Counted from the stretch's first letter, positions 1 to 8,545 are shown. The stretch: DNA of 64,000 nucleotides from Nitrosomonas sp. (GCF_020852615.1 NZ_JADZAJ010000041.1:1-64000); one strand, 5' to 3'. Notes: generated by a model not told the origin, from the letters alone. Program-made: numbers and translations.

Positions 1-213
1 ACCCATCCAGATCCGGTCAAAATCCGGCTCCATCGAATCCATGCCATGGGAATAGGCAAACGTACGCTGATACCATACCCAGAATACCGCTATGCCCAGA
101 ATGGGCAGCAGGCCGTATTTGTAGTACCTGGCGTCAAACCATTCCGATTTGTCGTAAGCCAGTTTACCAGCGACTTGCTGTACAGCCTTATCCTTCAATA
201 TGCTTGTAGCCAT
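1..213 (-). CDS. amoC: Ammonia monooxygenase subunit C, N-terminal part (runs off left edge)
   Basis: These are the first 71 codons of AmoC, a membrane subunit of the ammonia monooxygenase that oxidises ammonia to hydroxylamine. The protein begins [13 protein letters not shown], has a hydrophobic segment at about residues 34-48, and then the AmoC-typical [19 protein letters not shown] at 51-69. The start is supported by AAGGAG nine bases upstream. Whether amoA and amoB follow cannot be seen because the gene leaves the window. From memory, the N-terminus (ILKDKA, then DKSEWFDA) looks more like the singleton AmoC3 of Nitrosomonas europaea than the operon copies; this is inference. The family call is firm, the copy type is not. 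Confidence 0.93.
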   Translation of the reverse strand, partial: MATSILKDKAVQQVAGKLAYDKSEWFDARYYKYGLLPILGIAVFWVWYQRTFAYSHGMDSMEPDFDRIWMG

Positions 214-278
214 AAATAACACTCCTTCTTGTAACAGTCAGAATTTCCGGAGAAATTCCTGAATTAGAAAAAAGTAAG

Positions 279-389
279 TTACCAGTCGGGTTTCAAAGTG
301 AAATCCGATTTAGGACAGTTCCGGGTTGCTGAGAAAATTGCGGTTAACCGAACCACCCTCATACAACTGCCGGATTCAGACACTTTCAT
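279..389 (-). CDS. Possible 36-residue upstream ORF ahead of amoC
   Basis: A short frame begins MKVSESGSCM and ends in TAA about 65 bases before amoC, on the same strand. A good GAGGAG site lies nine bases before its ATG, which is the only reason to list it. It has no recognisable domain, and the sigma-E-like -35 sequence falls inside it. It could be a small leader ORF or chance. Confidence 0.2.
   Translation of the reverse strand: MKVSESGSCMRVVRLTAIFSATRNCPKSDFTLKPDW
298..322 (-). promoter_or_regulatory. Candidate sigma-E-type promoter of amoC
   Basis: On the minus strand GGAACT at 322-317 matches the -35 element used by extracytoplasmic stress sigma factors, about 105 bases before the amoC ATG. 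No convincing -10 element follows at the usual 15-16 base spacing, so the call rests on one hexamer. It is of interest because the stress-responsive singleton amoC of N. europaea has, as I recall, been linked to sigma-E. Confidence 0.3.
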
Positions 390-417
390 GGCGAACATCT
401 CCTCTGTTTTTGTGAAT

Positions 418-440
418 AAAAAACCTGTTTTTTTACAGGT
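418..440 (-). terminator. Hairpin plus T-run upstream of amoC (terminator or attenuator)
   Basis: Read on the minus strand, ACCTGT and ACAGGT form a six-base-pair stem with a six-base A loop, followed directly by six T. This is the form of a small intrinsic terminator. No gene lies upstream on that strand within the window, so it would end read-through from the right or act as an attenuator for a long amoC transcript. Confidence 0.45.
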
Positions 441-699
441 ACTTATGTGATGCCTTAAATCAGATAAAGTTCAATATCGAAATATATGGCCTATTCCATG
501 CCAATTACGCTGAAAAGCAGGGGTATATTTCCGGTTTACACTCCTTCTGTCGTGGTGCCGGTATGTCGCCGGGTGAAAGCGTACAGCAGTGAACTGTACC
601 GCTTCCTCAGTCGGGGTATTTTGATTATGAAATCCGGCCAGGCTGATCAGGCTTTCCCCCATTCAGTTTTCATTCAGATTGGGTGGCGTAAATTGGTAT

Positions 700-719
700 C
701 ATCAGGAATCAGCCTGATG
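700..719. promoter_or_regulatory. Perfect 7-bp inverted repeat, possible operator
   Basis: CATCAGG, a six-base spacer and CCTGATG form a perfect inverted repeat 23 bases before the ATG of the histidine-rich protein, just ahead of the GAGGAGG ribosome binding site. The position suits an operator or 5' UTR hairpin. No binding protein can be named. Confidence 0.3.
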
Positions 720-742
720 AGTACAACACCGAGGAGGAAAAT

Positions 743-1084
743 ATGAATATCAAAATAAAAAATCTGACTGGCCTGGCGTTGACCGCATTCCTGGCTGCCA
801 GTCTGGCTGCACCCTCTATGGCATATGCGGGTGGGGGACATCGTGGTCATCACGATCGCCACGATCATCATGATCGCCACCATCACCATGACCATTATGA
901 CCATTACTGGCGTTCTGGCGGGCAGGTACGTATCTACAGTCAGCCGCCAGTCTATTATCAGCAGCAGTATTACCCGCAACCGCAGTACAGCTATTATCCT
1001 CCGGCCCCGGTTTATATCGTTCCGCCTCCCCGGGTATCGGTGGGGGTCAATACCCCAAATGTAGATTTCATGTTACGTTACTGA
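743..1084 (+). CDS. Histidine-rich exported protein of unknown function
   Basis: A 113-residue protein with a Sec signal peptide (about residues 1-29, ending SMAYA before GGG). A dense His/Asp segment follows (about 31-54, with HHDRHDHHDRHHHHDHYDHY as its core), then a Tyr/Pro/Gln-rich segment and the tail VGVNTPNVDFMLRY. The histidine cluster would suit binding of divalent metals such as Ni, Cu or Zn in the periplasm, but that is inference. A strong GAGGAGGAAAAT site precedes the ATG. The next genes are a PepSY protein and a two-component pair on the same strand, so a shared envelope-stress or metal theme is possible. Confidence 0.75.
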   Translation: MNIKIKNLTGLALTAFLAASLAAPSMAYAGGGHRGHHDRHDHHDRHHHHDHYDHYWRSGGQVRIYSQPPVYYQQQYYPQPQYSYYPPAPVYIVPPPRVSVGVNTPNVDFMLRY

Positions 1085-1168
1085 CGGTACAAGCGGGCGT
1101 CAGATACGGGTCAGAGCTTACCCTTTCCCCGCTTGATTTCTATTTTCGGTATACGGGGATGGGGTGTG

Positions 1169-1459
1169 ATGACGAAATGGTGGCAAGCGGCACTGGTGGT
1201 GCTGAGCGTGGTCGCTGCGATATCGGACACCACGGCCGGTCGGCATAATTCTGCCAGTGGGCGTAACAGCGCGACCAGTCCTGCCGGCGGCATTTCAGAG
1301 CAACATGCGATTGCCATTGCGCAGCAGCATTTCAAGGGGCATGTGCTGGCAATCAGCCAGTCTGATAAACACTATCGCATCAAAATTCTTAGCGAGCGAG
1401 GTACCGTTCATATGGTGCTGATCAATGCCGTGGATGGCTCTGTCGTATCCGCTCGCTGA
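1169..1459 (+). CDS. PepSY-domain exported protein
   Basis: A 96-residue protein with an N-terminal signal or anchor (MTKWWQAALVVLSVVAAIS). It then has a low-complexity Ser/Asn/Gly linker and a C-terminal PepSY-like domain: GGISEQHAIAIAQQHFKG, then YRIKILSERG, then LINAVDGSVVSAR. PepSY modules act outside the cytoplasm and often accompany sensor kinases or proteases. ATG 1169 is chosen over TTG 1133 because the hydrophobic segment starts directly after it and GGGGATGGGG lies upstream. It sits 80 bases before a response regulator, the usual PepSY plus PhoP/PhoQ-like arrangement, so it probably modulates or is controlled by that pair. Confidence 0.75.
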   Translation: MTKWWQAALVVLSVVAAISDTTAGRHNSASGRNSATSPAGGISEQHAIAIAQQHFKGHVLAISQSDKHYRIKILSERGTVHMVLINAVDGSVVSAR

Positions 1460-1539
1460 TTCCTGGATGACTCCTGAAATCAGATGCATGATTCAAGTCA
1501 ATTCATTCTGTTACCACAAGTGTGCCGCAGGGGAGCTGA

Positions 1540-2226
1540 ATGCGTATTCTGGTCATTGAGGACGAACCGCATTTGCAAAACCAGATTCGCCAGCAGCTGG
1601 AAGCCGCCGGGTACATGGTAGATACCAGCGGTGATGGTGATGAAGGGTTGTTTCTTGCCACAGAGTATCGTTTTGATGCTGCGATTATTGATATCGGCCT
1701 GCCTGGTAAATCCGGCCTGGAAATCATCAGTGCACTGCGGGAACGCGGCAGTCTGCTGCCGGTTCTGGTACTGACTGCACGCAGCAGCTGGCAGGATAAA
1801 GTGCAGGGGCTGGAGGCGGGAGCAGATGATTACCTGACCAAACCGTTCCAGATGGAAGAGCTGCAGGCCAGAGTCAGGGCATTGCTGCGCCGCGCTACCG
1901 GCATTCCGCAAACCTTGCTGAAATGCGGCCCTATTTCGCTGGATGTAACGGCGCAATCCGTCAGCATTAATGATACAAACATTGAACTGACCACGTTTGA
2001 ATACCGTCTGCTGGAAGAGCTGATACGCCACCGCGGTGAAGTGCTGTCCAAAGAATCGCTGGCGGATTCCCTCTATCCGCACGATGAAGATCGCGACAGC
2101 AACGTGCTTGAAGTCATGATCGGCAGATTACGGCGCAAACTCGATCCGGAAGGCACGCTGAAACCGATCGAAACCATGCGCGGGCGCGGCTACCGTTTCA
2201 CGCTCGACTGTAACAAACCATCATGA
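1540..2226 (+). CDS. OmpR/PhoP-family response regulator
   Basis: A 228-residue DNA-binding response regulator. The N-terminal receiver has the acidic pocket (IEDE, residues 6-9), the phosphoacceptor Asp51 in IIDIGLPG, and the conserved Lys in YLTKPF near 104. The C-terminal winged helix of the OmpR class includes ELTTFEYRLLEEL and ends with the MRGRGYRFTL hallmark. Its last four bases overlap the kinase start (ATGA), so the two are translationally coupled. With the preceding PepSY gene it resembles PhoP of PhoP/PhoQ systems; the stimulus cannot be read from the sequence. Confidence 0.92.
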   Translation: MRILVIEDEPHLQNQIRQQLEAAGYMVDTSGDGDEGLFLATEYRFDAAIIDIGLPGKSGLEIISALRERGSLLPVLVLTARSSWQDKVQGLEAGADDYLTKPFQMEELQARVRALLRRATGIPQTLLKCGPISLDVTAQSVSINDTNIELTTFEYRLLEELIRHRGEVLSKESLADSLYPHDEDRDSNVLEVMIGRLRRKLDPEGTLKPIETMRGRGYRFTLDCNKPS

Positions 2227-3563
2227 TGTCGCTCAATCAGCGCGTCCTGATTAGTGCCACACTGGTACTACTGGTCTTTATTGCCGGAATCACCCTGACA
2301 CTGGATCGCGCGTTCTATGACAGTGCACGTGTCGGCGTAAAGGATCGGCTGTTCGCCAAACTGCTGATGCTGCTGGGTGATGCTGAAGTGGAAGAATCCG
2401 GTGATCTGGATGTTGCCACCAATCTGCTGGATGCGGAATTCAGCCATGTCAATTCCGATATCTACGCCTTTGTGACGGGCCCTGCCAATACCATCCTCTG
2501 GCGCTCCACCTCCTCCCTGAATAAACCAATGCCAGCCATCACCCCGCTGGAGAAAGGCAGCAAGGAGTTTGAGCAGATTACTCTGGAGGGGGAGCCTTAT
2601 TTTATCTACCGTTACAGCGTTGCCTGGGAAATCGCGTCTGGTGATGTGCCGCTGGTTTTTAACGTGATTACCGATACGGTGCTGCTGGATGCGCAAATTG
2701 AACGCTATCGTGAAGATATGTGGAGCTGGCTGGGGCTGATGGTAGTTTTCCTGCTGGCTACGCAAATGCTGGTTTTACGCTGGGGGTTACTGCCATTACG
2801 TACAGTTTCCACCGAGCTGGCAGCGATTGAATCCGGTCATCAGGACAATCTGAAAGGGACCTACCCCAAAGAACTCAAACTGCTGACTGACAGCATCAAT
2901 TCCCTGATAGCGCATGAACGTAAACAGCAAAGGCGTTATCGCAACGGGCTGGCTGATCTTGCTCACAGTCTTAAGACGCCACTGGCCGTACTGCAAGGTG
3001 CAGTTCAAGGCGAAGGTGATGAGGCTGCCCGGTACAAAATAATGCAAGAGCAGATTGAGCGCATGGATAATACTATCCAGTACCAGCTGCGCCGCGCTGC
3101 AACGGCCGGCAGTTCGCCCGGAATGGGGGTGGTTCTGTTGCGCCCGGTGGCAGACAGAATCATCAGCCTGGTTACCAGGGCTTATCGTAATAAACAGCCG
3201 GACATTACAGTGGAAGTGGATGACAGCATCGGTTTGCGTATCGACGAGGGCGATCTGATGGAGCTGCTTGGCAATCTGATCGACAATGCCTTCAAATGGT
3301 GCCGCCACAGCATCCGTTTATCTGCCGGTTATCAGGAAGATCAGGTCGTGATTCAGATCAGTGATGACGGCCCCGGTATTCCACCACAGGAAATTACCCG
3401 CATTCTGGAACGTGGTGCACGTGCGGATCAGTCGACTCCCGGCCACGGTATTGGTCTTGCCATCGTGCGCGACATTATGCAGGTCTATGATGGCGGGTTG
3501 CTGATTGAAAACAGCCCTGGTGGCGGTCTCAGCGTAATTTTGTGTTTTGAGAAAAGCAAATAA
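2223..3563 (+). CDS. PhoQ-like membrane sensor histidine kinase
   Basis: A 446-residue kinase. Transmembrane segments at about 7-27 and 168-186 bracket a periplasmic sensor of roughly 140 residues. A HAMP-like linker follows, then the H-box LAHSLKTPLAVL with His248, the N-box NLIDNAFKW, and the ATP-binding G-boxes DDGPGIPP and GHGIGLAIV. The HSLKTPLAVL form of the H-box is characteristic of the PhoQ branch. The periplasmic domain carries acidic clusters (EVEESGDLD), which in PhoQ relate to divalent cations; that parallel is inference. It overlaps the response regulator by four bases. Confidence 0.92.
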   Translation: MMSLNQRVLISATLVLLVFIAGITLTLDRAFYDSARVGVKDRLFAKLLMLLGDAEVEESGDLDVATNLLDAEFSHVNSDIYAFVTGPANTILWRSTSSLNKPMPAITPLEKGSKEFEQITLEGEPYFIYRYSVAWEIASGDVPLVFNVITDTVLLDAQIERYREDMWSWLGLMVVFLLATQMLVLRWGLLPLRTVSTELAAIESGHQDNLKGTYPKELKLLTDSINSLIAHERKQQRRYRNGLADLAHSLKTPLAVLQGAVQGEGDEAARYKIMQEQIERMDNTIQYQLRRAATAGSSPGMGVVLLRPVADRIISLVTRAYRNKQPDITVEVDDSIGLRIDEGDLMELLGNLIDNAFKWCRHSIRLSAGYQEDQVVIQISDDGPGIPPQEITRILERGARADQSTPGHGIGLAIVRDIMQVYDGGLLIENSPGGGLSVILCFEKSK

Positions 3564-3715
3564 CACAGTATCAGAGCAGCTGCATTATCAGGGCGAATAT
3601 CCTTTTTTGCCCCGCGTGCTTCACGCTTCCAGCGGCGAAACAATCGTGTTGCCACATCCCGCGCTTTAATGAATTACCCGGGTTTAATACCGGGGGATTG
3701 TCTGGAATGGCAGCT

Positions 3716-3979
3716 CTATTTTTTCTTCAGATAAAACAAATATTCGCCCGTATTTTCGGATGAGGACAACAGTTCATGTCCGGTCTGATCGGCGAACACC
3801 TGAAAGTCAATCATCGCCCCCGGATCAGTCGCCATGATCTTGAGCACCTGTCCACGCGCCATTTCAGACAGGGATTTTTTTGTCCGCAGAATAGGCAGCG
3901 GGCAGATGAGCCCGCGTACATCCAGCTCTCTGTCAAACAATTCGTTATCCGGATTCATTTTGTGATTGTCTTGAATCAT
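3716..3979 (-). CDS. tusA: TusA/SirA-family sulfur carrier protein
   Basis: An 87-residue protein of the TusA (SirA/YedF) fold with the hallmark LDVRGLICPLPILRTKK, where Cys26 of the CPxP motif carries the persulfide. TusA relays sulfur for tRNA 2-thiouridine, molybdenum cofactor and, in some lithotrophs, sulfur oxidation. It stands alone, so the partner is not shown. The first ATG at 3979 touches the end of the repeat element at 3980-4104, so its ribosome binding site would come from the element. A second ATG at 3958 (MNPDNEL) has no better site. Confidence 0.9.
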   Translation of the reverse strand: MIQDNHKMNPDNELFDRELDVRGLICPLPILRTKKSLSEMARGQVLKIMATDPGAMIDFQVFADQTGHELLSSSENTGEYLFYLKKK

Positions 3980-4104
3980 CCTGAAAACCCCGGTTGACCG
4001 CTTGTTTGTTGTCTTAACATCATGACAGTTTTCAACTTTATTTCCATTTTCGTGTTCACCTCTCTGGCGAGTTCACTCCTGCCCGCCCAACTGAGGTTTT
4101 CAGG
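3980..4104. repeat. MITE-like element, short (internally deleted) copy
   Basis: A 125-bp element bounded by inverted ends: CCTGAAAACCCCGGTTGA at the left and the complement of CCTGAAAACCTCAGTTGG at the right. Its left ~90 bases match those of the element at 50523-50758 with a handful of substitutions. The ~111-base middle of the longer copy is missing, joined at about 4073. There is no coding capacity. The ends suggest a miniature inverted-repeat element moved in trans, or a repeat transcribed as a hairpin. No clear target duplication flanks this copy. Confidence 0.75.
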
Positions 4105-4182
4105 ATTATCCCGATTAGCAGATCGGTGAATTTTACCTGTTTGGGATAGTGAAGATCTAATACTGATTGCCGGGAGCGTTTT

Positions 4183-5262
4183 TTACATCGACAAGGGTTG
4201 CACATAGCCGGTCAGCTCCATGTAGCCATGCCCGGCAGGTTCACCATCGCGCGTGAGGGTGACAGCGCCTTCCCAATAAACTGCGCCGGCAGAGGTGCGT
4301 GCATCCAGTTCCTGATCATCCATTAACGGTGTAATCAGCCATTCGATTTTTCCGGTCCGGACGCGGGTGGCAACCGGATAATCTGCCTGGGTGCGGGCAG
4401 AATGCCAGGTGCGAATCGGGTGAAAACTGACCTGATCGGGCGTGAATGTCTGAATATGGCCGGCAGCATCGCGTAACGCGGCATGTGCCCGGATTTTACT
4501 GCCGTCTTTTCCGCGTATCTGGAAAGCCATCAGAGCAGCGCCATCAGCGAGGCTCGCGCCAATCCAGTCCCAGCCTTGTGCATTGGCATCCAGCAGTGCG
4601 CTTGACCATTCGTGATCGAGCCAGGCGGTGCCGGTTACCGGCATATCTTCTCCCTGGCGGCGGATGGTGCCGGTTATCTGTAAATGCGGTTCACTGTAAT
4701 AGTAACTGGCCTGTTCCGGTTCAGGCCCTTTGCGGGAGAAGCCGTTTTCACCCTGCTGCATCAAGGGTTGTGCAGGTGTCAGCGTGAAATCCAGGGTGAA
4801 ATTTTCTGCCCTGATATGGGTGCGGTAATGGCCATCAGCTTCGCGCACAAAAGACCAGTCATCCAGTTTGACATCGGTATTGCCGGTTCTGGCATATGCC
4901 AGATCGAAGCCTGCACGGGCAATTTTCTGATCATGCTGCAATCGGCCGATTGCCGGATCAGACAGTGCAACATGGGCAATGATCAGCTGTTGCGGAGAGA
5001 AGTGGCTGGGGTTGTCTCTGTCGGCCCGGGTGGCTGTGCGGAAGAAAGTGATCTGAAAGCCGAGCGGTTTCCCTGCCGGGGTTTCCAGCCAGCCGGTTAC
5101 ATACCACCATTCAATTCTGAAATCGTTATGTGCGCCAAAATCATCCGGGAATTCAAGGATCTTTCCGGGAACAACCGGTGCCAGTGCGGGTGGAGCGGAA
5201 GTTGCCATACCCTGAACAGCCAGCCAGCCAGATACTATCCAGAATATAAAAAGGTTACGCAT
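4183..5262 (-). CDS. AttH/CrtC-type lipocalin-like secreted protein
   Basis: A 359-residue protein with a signal peptide (MRNLFIFWIVSGWLAVQGMA). The body has the AttH/carotenoid 1,2-hydratase-like motifs: FPDDFGAHNDFRIEWWYVTG near the N-terminus, GFQITFFRT, and GTAWLDHEWSS in the middle. This two-lipocalin fold acts in the periplasm. Its start overlaps the stop of the upstream permease by one base, and the gene is third in an ATPase-permease-AttH operon, the layout of AttEFGH-type export systems in proteobacteria. The cargo is unknown. Hydratase activity on carotenoids is not implied. Confidence 0.85.
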   Translation of the reverse strand: MRNLFIFWIVSGWLAVQGMATSAPPALAPVVPGKILEFPDDFGAHNDFRIEWWYVTGWLETPAGKPLGFQITFFRTATRADRDNPSHFSPQQLIIAHVALSDPAIGRLQHDQKIARAGFDLAYARTGNTDVKLDDWSFVREADGHYRTHIRAENFTLDFTLTPAQPLMQQGENGFSRKGPEPEQASYYYSEPHLQITGTIRRQGEDMPVTGTAWLDHEWSSALLDANAQGWDWIGASLADGAALMAFQIRGKDGSKIRAHAALRDAAGHIQTFTPDQVSFHPIRTWHSARTQADYPVATRVRTGKIEWLITPLMDDQELDARTSAGAVYWEGAVTLTRDGEPAGHGYMELTGYVQPLSM

Positions 5263-7811
5263 TACCAGTCCTCCCTGACGGCACGAATGACATTACCGGA
5301 CGCTGCACGGCGGCTGGCGGAAAATGCGGTTGTTGCCGCCGCCCCCAATACTGCCAGTGCCATCAGCAGCAGCCATGTCCAAGGCATGTGCAGTTGCATG
5401 CTCCAGTGGAAAGATTGTGGATTGATGATAAAAATCAGGATCAGGCTGATGCCGGTGCCCAGCAGAAATCCGGCAGCAATACCAAATCCGGAGAGTAGCC
5501 CGCCTTCCAGCGTCAGCATGCGATAAATTTGCCGTTTGCTGAAGCCAATGTGACGCAACATGCCAAATTCCCTGACCCGGGTCAGCGTTTGAGCTGAAAA
5601 GCTGGCTGCCACACCCATCAGGCCGACGCCAATTGCTACCAGCTCCAGCAGATAGGTGACGGCAAAACTGCGATCAAACTGCTTCAGGGCAACGGCGCGA
5701 ACCCGGCCGGTTTCCATGATTTCCAGTGTGTTGCCAAACGGCAGTGCCTTCAGCGAAGCAATTACCGTGTCGGTTACAGCCCCTTTTTTCAGCCACAGTG
5801 CAGCATCACTGATATGATCGTCTCCCGTCAGATTGCGATAATCAGACAGCTGCATCTGAACAGCGCCAAACATGCGGCCGTAATCGCGCCAGATTCCGGC
5901 AACAATAAAAGATTGTGCGGGATCGGCAAAAGGCAGTGTGACCCGCATGCCGGTCTGATAGCCGTACAGATCAACCATGGCTTCTGATGCCCAGATCGGT
6001 ATGGTATCCGGTGGAATATCGCCGGGTGAAAGTGCGACTCCGGTCAGCGGCAGAATCAATCCGGGGTTGTTTTCGTCAATCGGCCGTGCCAGCAGTGTAA
6101 TGTTTGGCCTGGCGGGATCCAGCGTCAGCGGGATCGAGCGGATGAAATCAGTGCGTTCGACAGCCGGAATGCCGGCGATTGCCTGTTGCTCGTCCCGTAT
6201 GAATCCACGCATATCCTGATGAATAGTGGAGTGCAGATAAAGATCGGCCGGCAGCACACGTGTCAGCCAGTCATCGACCGATATACGGAAACTGGCCACC
6301 ATGATCGCCATGGCAACCATCAGGCTGAAGCTGACCAGTATTCCGCCCAGCGCAACCGCAGCCAGACCGGAGGCGTTGGAAAGCCGGGTGACGGCCAGTA
6401 CAGTCAGTACACCGGATCTGCCCGGATTGAGCGCATGTGACAATGCGGAAAAAAACAGGCCGCACAAATATGGCAGTGCAGCCATGCTGCCGACCAGCAG
6501 CAGGACAACTGCAAGGTAGCCGAATACGGGCAGATCATTCACTGGCGGTAAACCGGAAAAAAGGATGCCTGCCAGCAAACAGACAGCAGCCAGTCGGGGA
6601 GCGCGTAATGCAGCCAGCACGGTGTACTCACTGCCGGATTTAAGCGCGGGCGCCGGGTGTGTGTGAGCCGCTTCCCATGCAGGCAGCAGGCTGCCTGCAA
6701 TCGTGACGCCGGTACCCAGCAGAAAATAAAACAGTGCAGCGAGGGGATCGGGGTGCAGGCGGGGCTCCAGCCCCGGGAAAAAACCGGCTCCCAGATCTGC
6801 CCCGAGATGGTGAAGGGCTGTGGCCGCCAGCAGATAACCCAACGCCAGCCCCAGCAGCGATCCCAATATACCCAGCGATCCGCTTTCCAGCAGTAACTGG
6901 CGCAACAGCTGGCGGCGTGTCATGCCCAGCACACGCAGCAGAGCCAGCTGTGACCGTCGCCGGATGGTGGACAGCACCTGGCCGGAAAAAATCAGGAATG
7001 CACCGGTAAACAGGGCAACCAGCGCCAGGATATTGAGATTAACGCGATAGGCGCGTGACATATTGCGTGCCCGTATATCGTCATCCTCACTTTCTGTCAG
7101 CAGAAAAGACGGGCCCAGCTCTTTATCCAGTGTTGCCCGGAAAGCATGGTGATCCACGCCTTGCTGCAGTTTCAGTTCAATGCGGGAAAGGCGGCCGATC
7201 TGGTCGAAGCGCCACTGTGCCGCGCCAATATCCATGACGGCAATACGCTGGCCGGCATGTACCCGGGTTAATCCGCCAGCGACACGCAATTTCACCTGTT
7301 TGGCTCCCGTACTGACCTCAATTGAATCACCCTGTTTGACAGCGAACCATTCCATTGCAGCCGGAGACAGAAAGACAGCGTCGTCAGCCAGAGTATCCAT
7401 GCGCTTATCTTCGGCGGGAACCCCAATCAGATCGGGCGTGACAGCAGCAGCACGAAACACATCCAGCCCAAGAATCGTGAGGACGGGGTTGTGCATGGTT
7501 TTTGTTTTGGCGGGTACGCCAGCGGTAATCTCCAATACCGGGCTGGCTTGTGCCACACCGGTATGATGCATGAGTGCGGGGTAAAGGGATTCATCAAATG
7601 TGGTTCGTACGGCGCGCACTGTCAGATCGGATGTGCCGGAGAGACTGCGGGTGGCTGTAGAAAATTCAGTAACTGCAGCGGTATTGATGAGGTGGATGGT
7701 GAAGCCCAGCGCCACACCCAGCATGATGGCCAGCACGGCGACAATGGATTGCAGGCGGTGTGAGTGCCACTCGCCCAGCAGCAGCCAACGGGTAAGTAAT
7801 GCCGGGGTCAT
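5262..7811 (-). CDS. FtsX/MacB-like ABC transporter permease (fused double-domain)
   Basis: An 849-residue membrane permease. It has an N-terminal transmembrane helix (AVLAIMLGVALGFTIHLI), a large periplasmic domain, a first FtsX core (about residues 260-380), a central set of helices, and a second FtsX core at the C-terminus (LELVAIGVGLMGVAASF, then the last two helices). This is the LolCE/AttFG arrangement in one chain. It overlaps the ATPase by four bases and the AttH gene by one. Such permeases extract lipids or lipoproteins, or export small molecules, driven by a LolD-like ATPase; the substrate here is not evident. Confidence 0.88.
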   Translation of the reverse strand: MTPALLTRWLLLGEWHSHRLQSIVAVLAIMLGVALGFTIHLINTAAVTEFSTATRSLSGTSDLTVRAVRTTFDESLYPALMHHTGVAQASPVLEITAGVPAKTKTMHNPVLTILGLDVFRAAAVTPDLIGVPAEDKRMDTLADDAVFLSPAAMEWFAVKQGDSIEVSTGAKQVKLRVAGGLTRVHAGQRIAVMDIGAAQWRFDQIGRLSRIELKLQQGVDHHAFRATLDKELGPSFLLTESEDDDIRARNMSRAYRVNLNILALVALFTGAFLIFSGQVLSTIRRRSQLALLRVLGMTRRQLLRQLLLESGSLGILGSLLGLALGYLLAATALHHLGADLGAGFFPGLEPRLHPDPLAALFYFLLGTGVTIAGSLLPAWEAAHTHPAPALKSGSEYTVLAALRAPRLAAVCLLAGILFSGLPPVNDLPVFGYLAVVLLLVGSMAALPYLCGLFFSALSHALNPGRSGVLTVLAVTRLSNASGLAAVALGGILVSFSLMVAMAIMVASFRISVDDWLTRVLPADLYLHSTIHQDMRGFIRDEQQAIAGIPAVERTDFIRSIPLTLDPARPNITLLARPIDENNPGLILPLTGVALSPGDIPPDTIPIWASEAMVDLYGYQTGMRVTLPFADPAQSFIVAGIWRDYGRMFGAVQMQLSDYRNLTGDDHISDAALWLKKGAVTDTVIASLKALPFGNTLEIMETGRVRAVALKQFDRSFAVTYLLELVAIGVGLMGVAASFSAQTLTRVREFGMLRHIGFSKRQIYRMLTLEGGLLSGFGIAAGFLLGTGISLILIFIINPQSFHWSMQLHMPWTWLLLMALAVLGAAATTAFSASRRAASGNVIRAVREDW

Positions 7812-8491
7812 TGCCGGTTTTCCGGTTGGGCTGAGTGAAACGGAGCAAGGCCATAACTGTCCAGCTTCAGGATTTTGTCCGCAGTTTCCGCTGCGGTGTG
7901 TGAATGAGTGACGATAATTGCAGAAGCGCCACTGGTTTTGATCTCGGTGCGGATCAGCCGCAGTATCTCTCCGGCAGTATCCTGATCAAGATTTCCGGTG
8001 GGTTCGTCCGCCAGGATCAGGCGCGGGTGATGTACCAGTGCGCGGGCAACAGCCACACGCTGCAGCTCTCCCCCGGACAGCTGATGCGGGAAATCCTGCT
8101 CCCTTCCCTGCAGCCCCACTGCGGCCAGCATGGCAGGTGCACGATCAAGTGGCAGTCGGTTGAGCAGTAATGGCAGTGAAACATTCTGCAGCAGCGTCAG
8201 ATGCGGCAAAACGTGAAACGCCTGAAAAATAAATCCCAGATGCCTGCGTCGCAGCAGGGTGGCGGCTTCATCTTCCACCGGTAAAACTTCGCCTTCAATC
8301 CGGATTTCACCGCTATCAGGGCTGTCCAGGCCGGCAATTAGATTCAGCAGTGTTGATTTGCCTGCACCGGATTCTCCCATGATTGCGATGTATTCACCGG
8401 CTGTAAAGCGGTACGACAGCCCGGACAACACCTGACGGCCGGCGTAGGTTTTGCTGATTTTGTGCAGTTCCAGAACGGGTGTAAGGCTCAT
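7808..8491 (-). CDS. LolD/MacB-type ABC transporter ATP-binding protein
   Basis: A 227-residue ABC ATPase with Walker A GESGAGKSTLLNLI, Q-loop IFQAFHVLPHLT, signature LSGGELQRVAVARAL, Walker B LILADEPTGNLD and a switch His in IVTHSH. The start is set at 8491 (MSLTPVLELHKISKTYAG), where the family normally begins; an in-frame ATG at 8557 would add 22 atypical residues and cut into the divergent promoter. It is the first gene of the ATPase-permease-AttH operon and overlaps the permease start by four bases. Confidence 0.9.
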   Translation of the reverse strand: MSLTPVLELHKISKTYAGRQVLSGLSYRFTAGEYIAIMGESGAGKSTLLNLIAGLDSPDSGEIRIEGEVLPVEDEAATLLRRRHLGFIFQAFHVLPHLTLLQNVSLPLLLNRLPLDRAPAMLAAVGLQGREQDFPHQLSGGELQRVAVARALVHHPRLILADEPTGNLDQDTAGEILRLIRTEIKTSGASAIIVTHSHTAAETADKILKLDSYGLAPFHSAQPENRQ

Positions 8492-8545
8492 ACCGGATAT
8501 TGTATAGTTGAGAACGTGATCAAAGCATACGAGGTTTTGACTGAA

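Noticed and set aside
4684-5526. 280-codon plus-strand frame opposite the AttH and permease genes
   Set aside because: Antisense shadow across two real genes with no domain or start signal.
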